64,000 bases of DNA from Petaurus breviceps papuanus (GCA_028583685.1 JAMXIF010000032.1:9909797-9973796); one strand, 5' to 3'; positions 20,040 through 30,995 are shown, numbered from the stretch's first letter. The notes: generated by a model from the letters alone, not told the origin. Numbers and translations are program-made.

Positions 20040-20225
20040 CTTTAGCAAAGTCCTTTCTCCAAACATGGTCCCCATTCAGATTCCACCATGTCTAAAATTC
20101 CTTCCTTAAAGCTTAAACTGTAAACTCCATGAGGACAGGGATGAAACAATGGAAGCCCTGAGCAGCCTAGCACAATGCTGTGCATACAGTAGATGCCTGA
20201 TAAATGTCTACTGCATTTTTATTTA
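20040..20225 (+). repeat. L2 LINE 3' end
   Basis: TGTAAACTCCATGAGGACAG, GCACAATGCTGTGCATACAG and TAGATGCCTGATAAATGTCT match the L2 3' terminus. Confidence 0.65.
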
Positions 20226-20548
20226 TGCATTTGACTTAAAATATTGCCCTTTTCCAACTGTTCCCTCCTGCCCTTCCAATCACTTATCATGTTTTTTTCA
20301 CTTGACAGAAGGAGTACTTTGTACAGTAGACCACTCAGATCCTTTGATTGTAGGAAGCAAAAAGAGACTATTTTGAAAGACCAGCTGTACCAACCTCACA
20401 GTCTTACCTAGGCCGGCCCTCTTCTTTTGATGATGAAATCAGGAGCATTCCACTTAAGGAAACCTTGGACTCCTGTCGTTTTGCAATCCGCCTCACACAG
20501 CTTGTAACCTAATTGAAGACATGTTTTATTGTTCTCTAATTATTTCAT

Positions 20549-20790
20549 GTAGCATCTAGGTGGTGGAATGGATAGAGCACTGGGCTTGGAATTAGGAAGA
20601 CTTACCCTGAGGAGTTCAAATCTGGGCTCAGACACTTCCTGGTTGTGTGACCCTGGGTTCTGCCTCAGTCCCTCATAAAATGAACTGGAGAAGGAAATGG
20701 CAAACCACTCAAGCATCTTTACCAAGGAAACCCCAAATGGGTTCATGAAGAATCCGACATGACTTAAATGATTCAACAACCATAATTATT
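20549..20790 (+). repeat. MAR1-type CORE-SINE
   Basis: CATCTAGGTGGTGGAATGGA, AAATGAACTGGAGAAGGAAA, TGGCAAACCACTCAAGCATC, AAACCCCAAATGGGTTCATG, AAGAATCCGACATGACTT and CAACAACC end. Confidence 0.9.
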
Positions 20791-20804
20791 TCTTGTGTGA
20801 AAAT

Positions 20805-20981
20805 GTTTCCCTAAGGGAGAGCAAGGACTCCATCTTCTGTTTCTGAATTCTGTGCAGAGTCTAACACAGACCAGTACAATGGCATATATTAAATGCTCAC
20901 TGAACACTTTCCCTGTATATGCTGTGTCCCCCAGTAGACAGATTAAGAATACTTATTAAACATTATTCAGTGCTAATGACA

Positions 20982-21017
<36 letters not shown>

Positions 21018-21280
21018 GGGCTAGAAATGGGAGGGAGAGCAGGAGAGCGATTATTCCTTCAGGTGTTTAGTAGAAAAAGCCCAAGATTCAGGAAAGAAGT
21101 GAGTATGGAGGGCCAGGGCTCTTCATGAAACAATGATGATGGACAGGAACTCACCAGTCAGAGGAAGGGTCTCGGATGGAGGAATGTGAGGAAATATCTC
21201 ACTTGCATTTGTATCCCCAGCACTTTGACCCAGAACCTGGTACACAGTAGGTGCTTAATAAATGTTTAATGACTATTTAT
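20805..21280 (+). repeat. Two L2 3' tails around a (CA)n tract
   Basis: L2 tails at 20815-20910 (AGCAAGGACTCCATCTTCTG, ATATTAAATGCTCACTGAAC) and 21205-21280 (CAGTAGGTGCTTAATAAATG). (CA)n at 20981-21014. 21015-21200 is unassigned. Confidence 0.65.
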
Positions 21281-21950
21281 TGATTGACACAATAGCCACT
21301 TGATAAATGCTCATCCATGTCAAATTAAAGGGCAAAACTTGTTTCCTTCCATTCAGACTAAGTCCTCCCGCCCCAAAGGCATGCAGGCCTGTGTTCACTA
21401 GCTCTGGGTGAAGGAGCCAAGTTGGTTGGGGAGGGCATACTTCCTCCTGTCCCCCCTTCAGTTTCAACACTTCCTCTCCTATTCTTGTACCTCATTTATC
21501 AGTTCTCTGAAGGCACAGCACACAAACGCCCATCCCTTGATGAGCTATCCCCCTACTGAGTCTCCCTCTTCTCCCAAACCCCTACCCCATCCCACCATGA
21601 TTAAGTGAATTTGTCCCAGACAAGCTTTCAGCTACGTATGGCCCTAGGTGGCTGATTCACAAAGGAAGAAACTCGATTTAGTGTTGGGTTCCACACTCAT
21701 TTCTTCTTCCTCTCCCATCTGGTTAAGTTCCATACAGACACTTAGTGTTCTCCCTGTTCTCTGTGGTTTTCAGCGTGTTCCACTCAGTTATTTCCCATCC
21801 TTCCCCCCTGTCCCACTCCAGTCAACCCTCTCAGCTCAGACAGATGCTGAGACGGAGAATGAGGCTTTCGGTAAAGCGAGCCCATTAAAAACCAGTGGAC
21901 AAAGAAAGCCCTTCTTAGCCGGCAGCTGGGGGTTGTGTCAAGACGAATGA
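21281..21950. other. No recognised feature
   Basis: Neutral-composition sequence without repeat or exon signature. An open frame of 100 codons (21648-21950) has no recognisable domain and I treat it as chance. Confidence 0.4.
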
Positions 21951-21954
21951 AAGA

Positions 21955-22140
21955 AAAATGAATCAAAAAATATTCACCAAATACCGTGTATATAAAGCAC
22001 TCTGCTAAACACTGGCGATACAAATAGAAAATCGATCTGCTCCCTGCTTTCAGAATGCTTTTATTCTAATAGGAGGAGGGCTCATGGAAAGGTTCAGAGT
22101 TCAGTGACAGGGCTGGAGTGCGGAGAGGAGAGAAAGTTGA
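21955..22140 (+). repeat. Unclassified long old repeat, 5' fragment
   Basis: AAAGCACTCTGCTAAACACT, GGCGATACAAATAGAAA and CTGCTCCCTGCTTTCAGAAT parallel the copy at 42660. Confidence 0.4.
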
Positions 22141-22151
22141 TGTGCAATCTC

Positions 22152-22580
22152 TTTTTTTTAATTTATTTTTTCTCACATTTAACATTCCAAACTGTCTCCT
22201 TCCCACCCCACCCCGTCCTAGAGAAGGCACCATTTAACATGTGTGTGTGTGGATTTACAATGTTACTCCTCTGAAGGTGGGCAGCATCTTCCTTCGGAGG
22301 TCCTTTGGTGTCGATTGGGGGATTTATAATATTCAGGATAACTTAGTCCTTCCCAGTTGTTTTCAAACAATGTTGTTGTTACTGTAGCCAGCGTTCTCTT
22401 GGTCCTGCTCATTTCACTCATCATTATTTCACGTGAGTCTTCCCATGTTTTTCTAAAATCAACCAGCTCATCACTTCTTACAGCACAGCAGTTTTCTGTC
22501 ACAATCATATATCACGACTTGTTCAGCCATTCCTCAGCTGATGGGCATCCCCTCAATTTCCAGCTCTTTGCTAGCATATG
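22152..22580 (-). repeat. L1 LINE 3' end, antisense, with target duplication
   Basis: Begins with a T run and carries GTCCTGCTCATTTCACTCAT, GAGTCTTCCCATGTTTTTCT, TTCAGCCATTCCTCAGCTGA and TGGGCATCCCCTCAATTTCC. Flanks ATGTGCAATCTCTTT and ATATGTAATCTCTTT suggest a target duplication. Confidence 0.8.
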
Positions 22581-22599
22581 TAATCTCTTTCATGTCTTT

Positions 22600-23390
22600 T
22601 TTACTTGATAAAGTCCTATCCGCTTCTGAAGGTGAACCATCCAACATTGGCAGGCGCTTTGGTAGAGAGAACTTTCTTTTCTGGGGTTACTGTTGGGGTA
22701 GTTCCCCTCAATGATGGCGGAGGGGTGGGCAGTAGGCAGAGCTGATGGATTTGGGGGAGCTGCTATTCCTGGAGGGTCTTGGGTCATTTTCATGGTGGCG
22801 GTTTGACTGCATTGTTATTGGGCTTCCTGTCTCTCCTTTGGGGCGCCTCACTGCTTCAGGCTGGCCTACTTGCCTGCCCACTAGGATCGGCTGAAGAGAA
22901 GGCCACATCTCCACAGGGACTGATTCCCTGGATGATGGATGTCCTGTGGCCATAGGACATTGCTACTCCCACAATCCTGGGAGCCTTCATGGGGAGGTGG
23001 TGGTTTCTTGGCCATCTCACTCAAATGTCTTGCTGTCTCCCATCCTAGGAGAGTGGAAGTGTTTAGGAAGAAAAGTTCTTACCTGATACTTTCAAACAAT
23101 ACTCTCTCTTATAAAAGTTCTTCCACCTTGTCTAATTTGCTTCTGGCAACAGCTCTCTATTTTGCTATCTCCACTTTACTGAGGAGGAAAATGAGTTTGT
23201 GACTTGAGAAAGGACATGCATCTAGATGATAAGAAAGAAAGGTCTCCTGACTCCCAGCCCAAGCTTTCTTCCAAAGCATCATGCGATTCAAAGGAGAGAT
23301 GGCACTTAACCTACATCTCCCATCTTCATTCCGCTTTAGTTGGCATTGATGCCGTCTGTTACCATTGATAGCAACAAACACCCTTCTCTC
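22600..23390. other. No recognised feature
   Basis: About 800 bases with no named repeat. A weak MIR-like piece may sit at 23160-23290 (CTCCACTTTACTGAGGAGGA). No exon recognised. Confidence 0.35.
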
Positions 23391-23540
23391 TGCTTCCTCT
23401 TAGAACCCTGTTTCTCCAAAGCTCAGCTCAAGGGCAGCCCCCTCCAGGAAGACTATTCTGACTCCCCTCCCCACCAATTGCTAGTGCCCTTCGCCCACCC
23501 CAAGTGATACTGTATACATTTTATATTTAAGTCTCTATGG

Positions 23541-23945
23541 CAGGGGTTCTTAACCTGGGGATAGGTTCTGATGTGTAGATAAATTCTAACCTGGGAATAG
23601 ACTTGCAGTCCACAAAGTTGGATAGGAAAAACAAAATCACATCTTTATTTTCACTAACTTTTGGTTTCTTTTACTTTTTTTTTCCTTTTTTGGAGGGGGG
23701 AAGGTAGGGCAATTGGGGTTAAGTGACTTGCCCAAGGTCACACGGCTAGTTTTGTGTTAAGTGTCTGAGGTCACATTTGAACTCAGGTCCTGCTGACTCC
23801 AGGGCCGGTGCTCTATTCACTGCGCCACCTAGCTGCCCCTTTTGGTTTCTTTTAAAATCATGTATTTTATTTTATGAATTAAAAACAATCTGAGAAGCTT
23901 CACCAGACTGCCCAAAAGGGTTACACAAAACCTTAAGGGTCCCTG
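23541..23945 (+). mobile_element. hAT non-autonomous transposon, itself split by a SINE
   Basis: Starts CAGGGGTTCTTAACCTGGGG and ends CTTAAGGGTCCCTG; interior ATCATGTATTTTATTTTATG and AGAAGCTTCACCAGACTGCC. Flanks CTCTATGG and CTCTGGGC match 5 of 8. It cuts the L2 and is cut by the SINE at 23673. Confidence 0.82.
23673..23838 (-). repeat. SINE family A, antisense, inside the hAT
   Basis: TTTTTTGGAGGGGGGAAGGT, GGGGTTAAGTGACTTGCCCA, CACTGCGCCACCTAGCTGCC. Perfect target duplication CTTTTGGTTTCTTTTA-like at 23659-23672 and 23839-23853. Three-level nest: L2, then hAT, then SINE. Confidence 0.93.
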
Positions 23946-24075
23946 CTCTGGGCACGTGTTCTTTCCACCAAAGAAAATGTAGTTTTCTTTAGGACAGGGA
24001 TTGTTTCTTTTTGTCTGTCACATCCCCAGTCCAGCACAGGGCCAGGCACTGAATAAATTCTTTGGCTTGCCTTCC

Positions 24076-24595
24076 TAAGAGATAACACTACAGACCACAG
24101 TAGGCCTAGGAGAGGGAAATTTTTCCTTGGCTGTCACTTCTTGGAAAAAGACATGGAGACTGAATCTCCTGCCCTGTGGCCAGAAGAGGGCCTTACACCT
24201 CACTGTGACTTTCTCAACCACTTCCTTGACAGCTCAGGCCAGATTCCAGGTTCTCTGCTCTGGGCTCCACCAGAGGCAGCCACAGAGTGAGGAGCTGTGG
24301 AGGGCTGTGAGGGCTGGGAAGAGAAGGTTGACGGAGCTGAGAAGTGCCCCACAGAAGCAGAAACTCCTTCCCTGCAGGTCTGACTCTTCTTAGAATACGG
24401 ATGGGGTCCTGGAGAGGAATAGTGTCAAACCAGAAGAACTCTCACCTAAATGCCAGCATCATTAAGAGGAGGGAAAAGTGTGTGTGTGTGGGGGGGGGGG
24501 AGGGCTTCATCAGCAGGGAGTGAAGTACATAGCTGGTATTACTGTTTTCAGTGTTTATTTTTTACTTCCCCCCACCAAAAAAATAAGGAAACTGA
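24076..24595. other. No recognised feature
   Basis: GC-richer unique sequence with a short (GT)(G)n run near 24478-24500. No repeat or exon recognised. Confidence 0.4.
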
Positions 24596-24599
24596 GCAA

Positions 24600-24945
24600 A
24601 GGGCAGCTAGTTGGCACAGCAGATAGTGTCCTGGGCATGGAGTCAGGAAGACCTGAGTTCAAATGTGATCTCAGATACTTATTAGCTATTTGAGTCTAGA
24701 AAGTCTCTTAACCTCTGTCTGCCTCAGTTTTCTCCTCTGTGAAATGGGGATAATAATAAGACCTACCTCCCAGGGTTCTTGTGAGGACCAAAAAGTACTT
24801 AGCACAGGGCCTGGCACATAGTAGGTGCCAAATAAATGCTCATTCTCTTTCCATTCTCCTTCCCCAAGTCCCTATGAGTACTGGACTTGGAATCAATGGA
24901 TACAGAAGACCTGATGTCTGGGCTCCTGTACAAATTCAAGTCATT
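24600..24945 (+). repeat. CORE-SINE with MIR/L2-type tail
   Basis: GGGCAGCTAGTTGGCACAGC head, GGAGTCAGGAAGACCTGAGT, GCCTCAGTTTTCTCCTCTGT, GGTTCTTGTGAGGACCAAA and the L2-like GTAGGTGCCAAATAAATGCT end (24600-24855). A second sense MIR scrap follows to 24945. Confidence 0.85.
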
Positions 24946-25435
24946 CACTATTTCATTTAACAAGCATTTATTAAGCATCAATTCTGTGCTAGGAATTTAG
25001 AATGCAAATATTAAAAAAAGTCTTTTTTTCTTAAAGAACTTATATTGTGGGGAAAACAATATGTACAAAAATAAATAAAAATATGTGTGTGTATATATGC
25101 ATATAAAATATAAAAATATATAATATAAGGTAATTTGGGGGAATGGAGGCTCCAGAAAGACCATCTGTCTGAGATAATGCTTGAGCTGAGCTTGGAAGTT
25201 AGGGACTCCACGAGGTACTGCAGCAGTGAAGAATGATGGCATTCCTGGCAGGGGGCAATAGCCTGTAAAGACAAGGAGATGGGGAAACCATTCATGAAAA
25301 GCAGTAGAGAGGCCAATTAGGTTGGAAGGCAGAGCGCATAACCTGAGAAATTTGTAAAAAGCCTAGAAAGGTAGGTTTGGAACCCAATGGTAAAGGGCAC
25401 TCATTATCAAACAGAGGCATCTGCATTTTATCCAG
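24946..25435 (+). repeat. Unclassified long old repeat, 5' half
   Basis: AACAAGCATTTATTAAGCAT, TTCTGTGCTAGGAATTTAGA, a TA-rich insert (25075-25130), CTTGAGCTGAGCTTGGAAGT and TGGCATTCCTGGCAGGGGGC. The 3' half continues at 26165 after three SINE insertions. Confidence 0.5.
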
Positions 25436-25439
25436 CTCA

Positions 25440-25520
25440 CTTTATTTTTCCGGGCCTTGATTTTCTCATTTGTAAAATGAAGGGACTAGACCACTAGATG
25501 ATCATTCTGTGATTAGGGAG
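25440..25520 (+). repeat. MIR-type fragment
   Basis: GGGCCTTGATTTTCTCATTT, GTAAAATGAAGGGACTAGAC. Confidence 0.5.
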
Positions 25521-25654
25521 ATGCGCAACCAGAACTTGGAACTCCTGGACCTGGAGTTAGACAATAAGAGCTTCTCAAAATTTTTGTAATTCTCAACACC
25601 TGTCAGTAAAAAAAGAAAAAAATCTGAGTGCTCACCTCCACTATGTGTCTATTT

Positions 25655-25905
25655 TTTGTTGCACAGTCATTTTAATCGTGTCTGACTCTTTGTGACCCGA
25701 TTTAGGGCTTTCTTGCTAAAGAGACTGGAATAGTTTGCATTTCCTCCTCCAACTCATTTTACAGATGAGGAAACTGAGGCAAACAAGTGACTTGCCCAGG
25801 GTCACACAGCTAGTAAGTGTCTGAGGTCAGATTTTAACTCAGGAAGATAAGTCTTCCTGCTTCCAGTTCTGGCACTCTATCCACTCTGCTGTCTAGCTAC
25901 CCCGT
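25655..25905 (-). repeat. MAR1-type CORE-SINE, antisense
   Basis: TTTGTTGCACAGTCATTTTA, TCGTGTCTGACTCTTTGTGA, ACAGATGAGGAAACTGAGGC and CTGTCTAGCTACCCC. Full length. Confidence 0.9.
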
Positions 25906-25933
25906 GTGTACATGTACTTATTAATAAATTATG

Positions 25934-26102
25934 TAGGGGCGGCTAGGTGGTGCATTGAATAGAGCACCGACCCTGGAGTCAGGAGGATCTGAGTTCAAAT
26001 CCAGCCTCAGACACTTAACACTTACTAGCCATGTGACCTTGGGCAAGTCACTTAACCCCAATTGTCCTGCCTTCCCCCCTCCCCAAAAGAAGCGCAAAAA
26101 AA
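25934..26102 (+). repeat. SINE family A
   Basis: GGGGCGGCTAGGTGGTGCAT, GAATAGAGCACCGACCCTGG, GAGTTCAAATCCAGCCTCAG, CACTTAACCCCAATTGTCCT and a C then A tail. Little diverged. Confidence 0.93.
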
Positions 26103-26164
26103 AGTATGTATACTACTGTATTAATGATTATGTTCAGTATGAAATTTTTGCAAAAGTGGAAATT

Positions 26165-26650
26165 AAGAATTGTTGAGGTAAAGTTGGGCATTTAATCCTA
26201 GAGTCAATATGGAGCCACTGGAGTTCATTGAGTTGGGGTGGGTAACATGGTCAGAGCAACACTATAAAAAAGAATTGGCAGATGTGTGGAGGGTGCTTAG
26301 GAAAAAAGAAGGGACTTGAAGGAGGAAAGAGATAATTTAAAAAGCTATTGCAATAGTCCAAGTGAGAGGTGCTAAGGGCTGTGCGAAGGGCACAAATTCT
26401 GGAGATATTGTGGAAGTAGAGAGAGGACCCACTCAATGCAGAGCTTCCCAAAACTCTTTAAAGGTTAAAACCACGCCTAGACTTTTGGGACACCCTGTAT
26501 GTGGAATGAGAGTGAAGTTAACATTGAAGTCAGTGAGGCTGGGTGACTGAACAAATCGTGGTACCCTCAGCAAAGATAGGGGAGTCAGGAAGAGGATTTG
26601 GAAGGAAAGAAAATATAATGAGCTTTAGGGTAAAGAACAACCCAGGGTGT
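26165..26650 (+). repeat. Unclassified long old repeat, 3' half
   Basis: TATGGAGCCACTGGAGTTCA, TTGAGTTGGGGTGGGTAACA, TGGTCAGAGCAACAC and TATTGCAATAGTCCAAGTGA. The same blocks occur at 33940-34150. Confidence 0.5.
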
Positions 26651-27055
26651 GACTCACGGCCCCACCCAAAAGGGAGGAAGGGAAGGCAGAGTTCTCACTC
26701 ACACATAGGTCACTGCCCCAAACAGCAGACTTGTGCCTCTGAGGGCTTTCGGGAAAGGCCTTGAGGGGATCTGAGGGGCAGGACGTGGGCGTGCTGGGGG
26801 TGGGGAGGAATTCTCTAGGGCACCCATTATCTGCAGCTTCGGGGATCCCTGAAACAGTCATGTTATGATTCCCCCAAGGGACCGGCCCATAGGCTCCAAA
26901 GTGGGGCATTGGGAGCTTTGAGGAGAGGGACTGGAAGAGTGTTGGCAGATAAGGATAGGAATAGTTGAATATAGCAGACAAGACCCAATATTGGCTTTTA
27001 TGGGGAAGGTGGGAAACAAGCCATCTTCCTATCCTCTGAGAGCTTCATCGCACAT
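26651..27055. other. No recognised feature
   Basis: GC-rich unique sequence. An antisense open frame of 118 codons (26625-26981) shows no recognisable domain. Confidence 0.35.
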
Positions 27056-27057
27056 AC

Positions 27058-27625
27058 AGTCAATTAGCAAGTATTTATTTAGACCCCATTATGTGCTAGG
27101 CACTGTACTAAGACTGGGGATATGCTATAAAGGATAAAAGCATGCAGACTTGCAAGGAGATTGCATCCTAGGAGAGAGACTATGCATGCATGCATGTGTC
27201 TATGTGTATATGCCTGCATGCACAAATGCACAGTGTATCTATGAGTGTACACAGATGTGTATACGTATGTGTGCGTCATGCATATAGAGAGTAAAATAAA
27301 TGAATGCAAATATATACAGCAGAGTTAAATACAACATTGTTTGGAAAGGAGGGCGATTGGAAAGTGGCCAAGAGGGACTTTGCATAGAAGACAGTACTTG
27401 AGCTATGTATGTCTTAGGAAGAGACTTAATCTGTAAGTCATGGTGAAAAGCTAGTGCAGCCAGAGATGGACCGCAGTATGTGAGGAAAATAAGAGGTCAC
27501 TTGGGCAGCATGGAAGAGGTGGGAGGGAGAGGGATTTCCAGAGGAGTCTGGAAAGCTAAGACTGGGGGTGGGGTTTGTAGGGTTAAAAGCTAAATCAAAG
27601 AGTCTAGGTTTTATCCTAGAGCAGG
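27058..27625 (+). repeat. Unclassified long old repeat with microsatellite
   Basis: AAGTATTTATTTAGACCCCA, TTATGTGCTAGGCACTGTAC, a TG/CA/TA microsatellite (about 27180-27290), GTACTTGAGCTATGTATG and TAGGTTTTATCCTAGAGCAG. Confidence 0.45.
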
Positions 27626-28175
27626 GGAACCACAGGGTCAGATCTGTGATTCAAGGGGGTCAGGCTTCGAGCCCCAACTTTGGAGACCATGGTCTAGACA
27701 AACTTCTCCCCTAAGCTGTCTCTGAGCGAGGAGGAACTGTTTGATCAGAGGAGAAATAATCAGACCTCAAAGGCAAAGAGACAATTAGCAAACAGACTTG
27801 GATCTGGGTTAGAGTACCTAGGAGCAATCAAGGGTTTGCAAATCCTGCTTGGGGGAAGAGAAAGGGGGAGGGGACGGGAACCAGATTGTTCCCTTTGGCT
27901 AGGATAACTGGCTCCATTTTTTAAAGAATAAAGGAGGTGGGGTAGGGGAAAGTGTGTGGGCAATTACCACTGCTCCAATGACCTACCCCTGGGAACAGTA
28001 TAGTGGCCTGGGGCTCCCTCCCACACTGGCTTTAACATTAGGAAATCTCCCACCCACCAAGGTATCTTAACCTCTTCCATCGCACCCCTGCGCCCCCAGG
28101 AATTCTCTGGCCATGGGGAGTGAGCCAGCTCAGCCTTCTAGCTGGATAGGAGCCCTGGACCCCTTAACCATCCTG
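27626..28175. other. No recognised feature
   Basis: Unique sequence rich in purine runs (27855-27880). No repeat or exon recognised. Confidence 0.4.
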
Positions 28176-28177
28176 CT

Positions 28178-28345
28178 GCAAAGGAAAGAGCTTGATTTAC
28201 AATCAGAGGGCCAGACTTGGTAATTCCAGCTCTGCTGACCCGTGAGGGTTTGGGCAAGTCACTTAATCCTTCATTGCTTCAGTTTCCTCATCGGTAAATG
28301 AGGTGTTTCTACTAGAATGACCTCTAAAAAAGTCTTTGAACTTAC
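28178..28345 (+). repeat. MIR-type SINE
   Basis: CTTGATTTACAATCAGAGGG, GGGCAAGTCACTTAATCCTT, GCTTCAGTTTCCTCATCGGT. Confidence 0.65.
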
Positions 28346-28775
28346 AACTCTGCTTAAAAGCCCTCAAAAAGGCAGTCATCCCTAGTCAACGAACTTTCGA
28401 TGGAAATGCTGACGTGCCTTTAAAAAAGGAGGACTGCATACTTAAAAGACTTAGGGGCCAAGTTTTGTTTGCTACTAGAACAGACTTGGAAAAAAAAAAA
28501 CTACTCACCCCCTGCATCTGCCCTTCCCCCTTCCGTTTCCTCACTCAGCCCCAGATGCCACGTTTGAGCCCTTGACATGTTCAGTCTGGCCTTGCCTGCA
28601 CCCACGTGTTCCTTCCCTGCACTTGCCTGTCTCATCCGCATGTGCCATATGTGCTGGGATGGCATGGCTGGGGGGCAGGAATCTTAGGAAACAGGATTAT
28701 TCAAGAGCTGGAATGGGTTTGTGAGAGCTTTGTTACTCAGAAAACCTGGCAAAGATTTTAGACTTGGAAGGGAAC
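28346..28775. other. No recognised feature
   Basis: Unique sequence, no repeat or exon recognised. Confidence 0.4.
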
Positions 28776-28779
28776 ATAG

Positions 28780-29215
28780 GATCATAGATTTGGAGCATGG
28801 AAAAGGAGTTTAGTCCAATCCCCTCATTTTACAGATGAGAAACCTGTGGGCCAGAAAGGTGGAAATGACTTGCCCAATGTAATGCATCTAGCAAGTGGTA
28901 GAGTGGGCTACTTATTCCATTGTACCATGCATTGTACCATATAGTCCAACTCTCTCCTCATTTTACAATTAGGGAAACTGAGACCCAGAGAGACAAATAA
29001 CAACCATCATCAGACCTAACATTTAAGTGCTTTACAAATAGTAACTTATTTGAACCTCACAATAGTCTGGTAGGTAGGTGTTATTATCTCCATTTTACAG
29101 TTCAGAAAACTAAGGCAGATGGGTAAGTGACCAGCCCAGGGTAATACTGCTAGAAAGTGTCTGAAGAAGGATTTGAATTGGGGTCTTGCTGACCTCGAGT
29201 CCAAAGACACACAAA
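28780..29215 (-). repeat. Two MIR-type SINEs, antisense, side by side
   Basis: 28780-28932: CCCTCATTTTACAGATGAGA. 28940-29215: CTCATTTTACAATTAGGGAA, AACCTCACAATAGTCTGGTA, CTCCATTTTACAGTTCAGAA; the second may itself be two overlapping copies. Confidence 0.65.
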
Positions 29216-29332
29216 TAAGGATGGAAACTGGGATTCAAAACAAGCACTCTGGCTGCAAATTCTGGGCTCTTCCAATTACATTATACTGTCTACATTGGCA
29301 TGTATTGATCATGCCAGGGCAAGGCAGTAAAT

Positions 29333-29583
29333 CGTGTTGTTGTTGTTTGGTGGTTTCAGGTGTATCTGTCTTTTTGTGACCCCATTTGGGCTTTTCTTGG
29401 CAGAGATCCTGGAGTGGTTTGCCATTTCCTTCTCCAGCTCATTTTACAGATGAGGAAACTGAAGCAAACAGGGTTACGTGACTTACCTGGGTTCACCCAG
29501 CTAAGTGTCTGAGGCTAGATTTGAACTCAGGTCTTCTAGACTGCAGGTCTGGTGCACTGTCCACCATGGCACCTAGCTGCCCT
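29333..29583 (-). repeat. MAR1-type CORE-SINE, antisense
   Basis: TTGTTGTTGTTTGGTGGTTT, CTTTTTGTGACCCCATTTGG, CCTTCTCCAGCTCATTTTAC, GGCACCTAGCTGCCC. Flanked by AGTAAATC on both sides. Confidence 0.92.
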
Positions 29584-29929
29584 TAGTAAATCATATTAAC
29601 TAGTATGATGAGGAAATAATAATATCAAGAGATTCGTAGTTGTTTTTATTAACGGAAACTCCCTCCATTGACACAGATCATGGCCTTTCCAGACTGTCAT
29701 GAGTGACTATGGCCGAAAAGATTGTCACCTGGTCCTCAAGCTTCTGGTGCTAAGCCTCTCTGCTCTTAGCTGGATTTATCCTCATTGGGTTCATTCTGGC
29801 CTAGCTCCTAAATGCCCAGAGTTGTCCAGGCACCAAGACCAGGCGTCAGAGAAGGGTTATCAGCAGAAGGAAGTAACAATAGCTTTCATCATCTCCCCCC
29901 CAACGTGCACTCATCCCTCCTGCCACCCC
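29584..29929. other. No recognised feature
   Basis: Unique sequence without repeat or exon signature. Confidence 0.4.
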
Positions 29930-30615
29930 CATCATGTTTTAAGGTTTACAAAGCACATTCCATCATAATATTTCTATGAGGCAGAGAGTTAACAAGTATT
30001 TTGTGTGGTGCATTGTTAGAAAGAATAGTAAACACCAGTCTTTGCCCTCAAGGTGCTCCCAATCTAATGGCAGAGACAGCTTGGAAACAGGTAGATACGA
30101 CATACATACATGGGAAGGTAATCTGAGAGTTTGAAGGCACTGGCAGCTAGGGGACAGAGGAAACAGTGACAGTCTACTGAAGAAGGTGGTTCAGTCATTT
30201 CAGTCATGTGACACCATTTGGGGTTTTCTTGGCAGACATATTGGAATGGGTTCCCCTTTCCTTCTCTACCTCATTTAACTGATGAGGAAACTGAGGCAAA
30301 CAGGGTTAAGTGACTTACCCAGGGTCATACAGCCAGTAAGTGTCTGAGGCTACATTTGAACTCATGTTTTCCTGACTCCAGGCCTAGCACTCTCTCTACT
30401 GTGTCTCTACTCCTGAAGAAGGTCTGACTTAAGCTAAATCTGGAAGGAAGACAGGGAAACAGAGGCAGACATCAGGAAGCAGAACATTCCAGGCATGGAA
30501 GACAGGGCATACAAAAGCAAGGAGACCATAGATGAAGAAACTGCTGGAATTTTAGCACATGAAGGGGAGTAAAGTGCAAGAAGAACAGAAATGTAGCACG
30601 GGGCCAGCTTATGCA
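29930..30615 (+). repeat. Unclassified long old repeat, split by a MAR1
   Basis: 29930-30000 is a MIR-like scrap. From 30005: CAGTCTTTGCCCTCAAGGTG, CTCCCAATCTAATGG, then after the MAR1: GGAAGCAGAACATTCCAGGC and GGGCCAGCTTATGCAGAGCT. Confidence 0.5.
30188..30412 (-). repeat. MAR1-type CORE-SINE, antisense
   Basis: GTTCAGTCATTTCAGTCATG, ATTTGGGGTTTTCTTGGCAG, GATGAGGAAACTGAGGCAAA. CTGAAGAAGGT flanks both ends, so it is an insertion into the surrounding repeat. Confidence 0.9.
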
Positions 30616-30619
30616 GAGC

Positions 30620-30995
30620 TTTATTATCATCTCCATTTCACAAATGGGAAAGCTGAGGCTCACAGAGGTTAAGACTTGCTCATAATCACAGCTAAGAAAC
30701 GTCAGACCTGGGATTCGAACTCGGGTCTTTTTATTTCAAGTCTAGTTCTCTTGCTACTAATATACAATGTCATTCCTCCCTATAGTGGCTCCTCCGGCTA
30801 ATCCAGGATCATGATGATGATTACTAATATTATTATTTATGATACTTGCATTTTATAGCACTTAGTGGTTATCAAAATACTTTCACATCTATTCTCTTTT
30901 GATCTTTACAATAATTCTATGAGATGGGGTGGGTTGTGGTATTTCCCATTTGGTAGATTAGGAAATAGAGATTCAGGGAGATTACTGACCTTGTC
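30620..30995 (-). repeat. Two MIR-type SINEs, antisense
   Basis: 30620-30770: CATCTCCATTTCACAAATGG, GGGATTCGAACTCGGGTCTT. 30820-30995: TTTATAGCACTTAGTGGTTA, TTTACAATAATTCTATGAGA. Confidence 0.65.

Larger units (their letters stand above)
23395..24075 (+). repeat. L2 LINE 3' end split by a hAT transposon
   Basis: Left piece 23395-23540 (AAAGCTCAGCTCAAGGGCAG, CCCTCCAGGAAGACTATTCT) and right piece 23946-24075 (TTTAGGACAGGGATTGTTTC, AGGGCCAGGCACTGAATAAA) are collinear L2. Confidence 0.7.
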
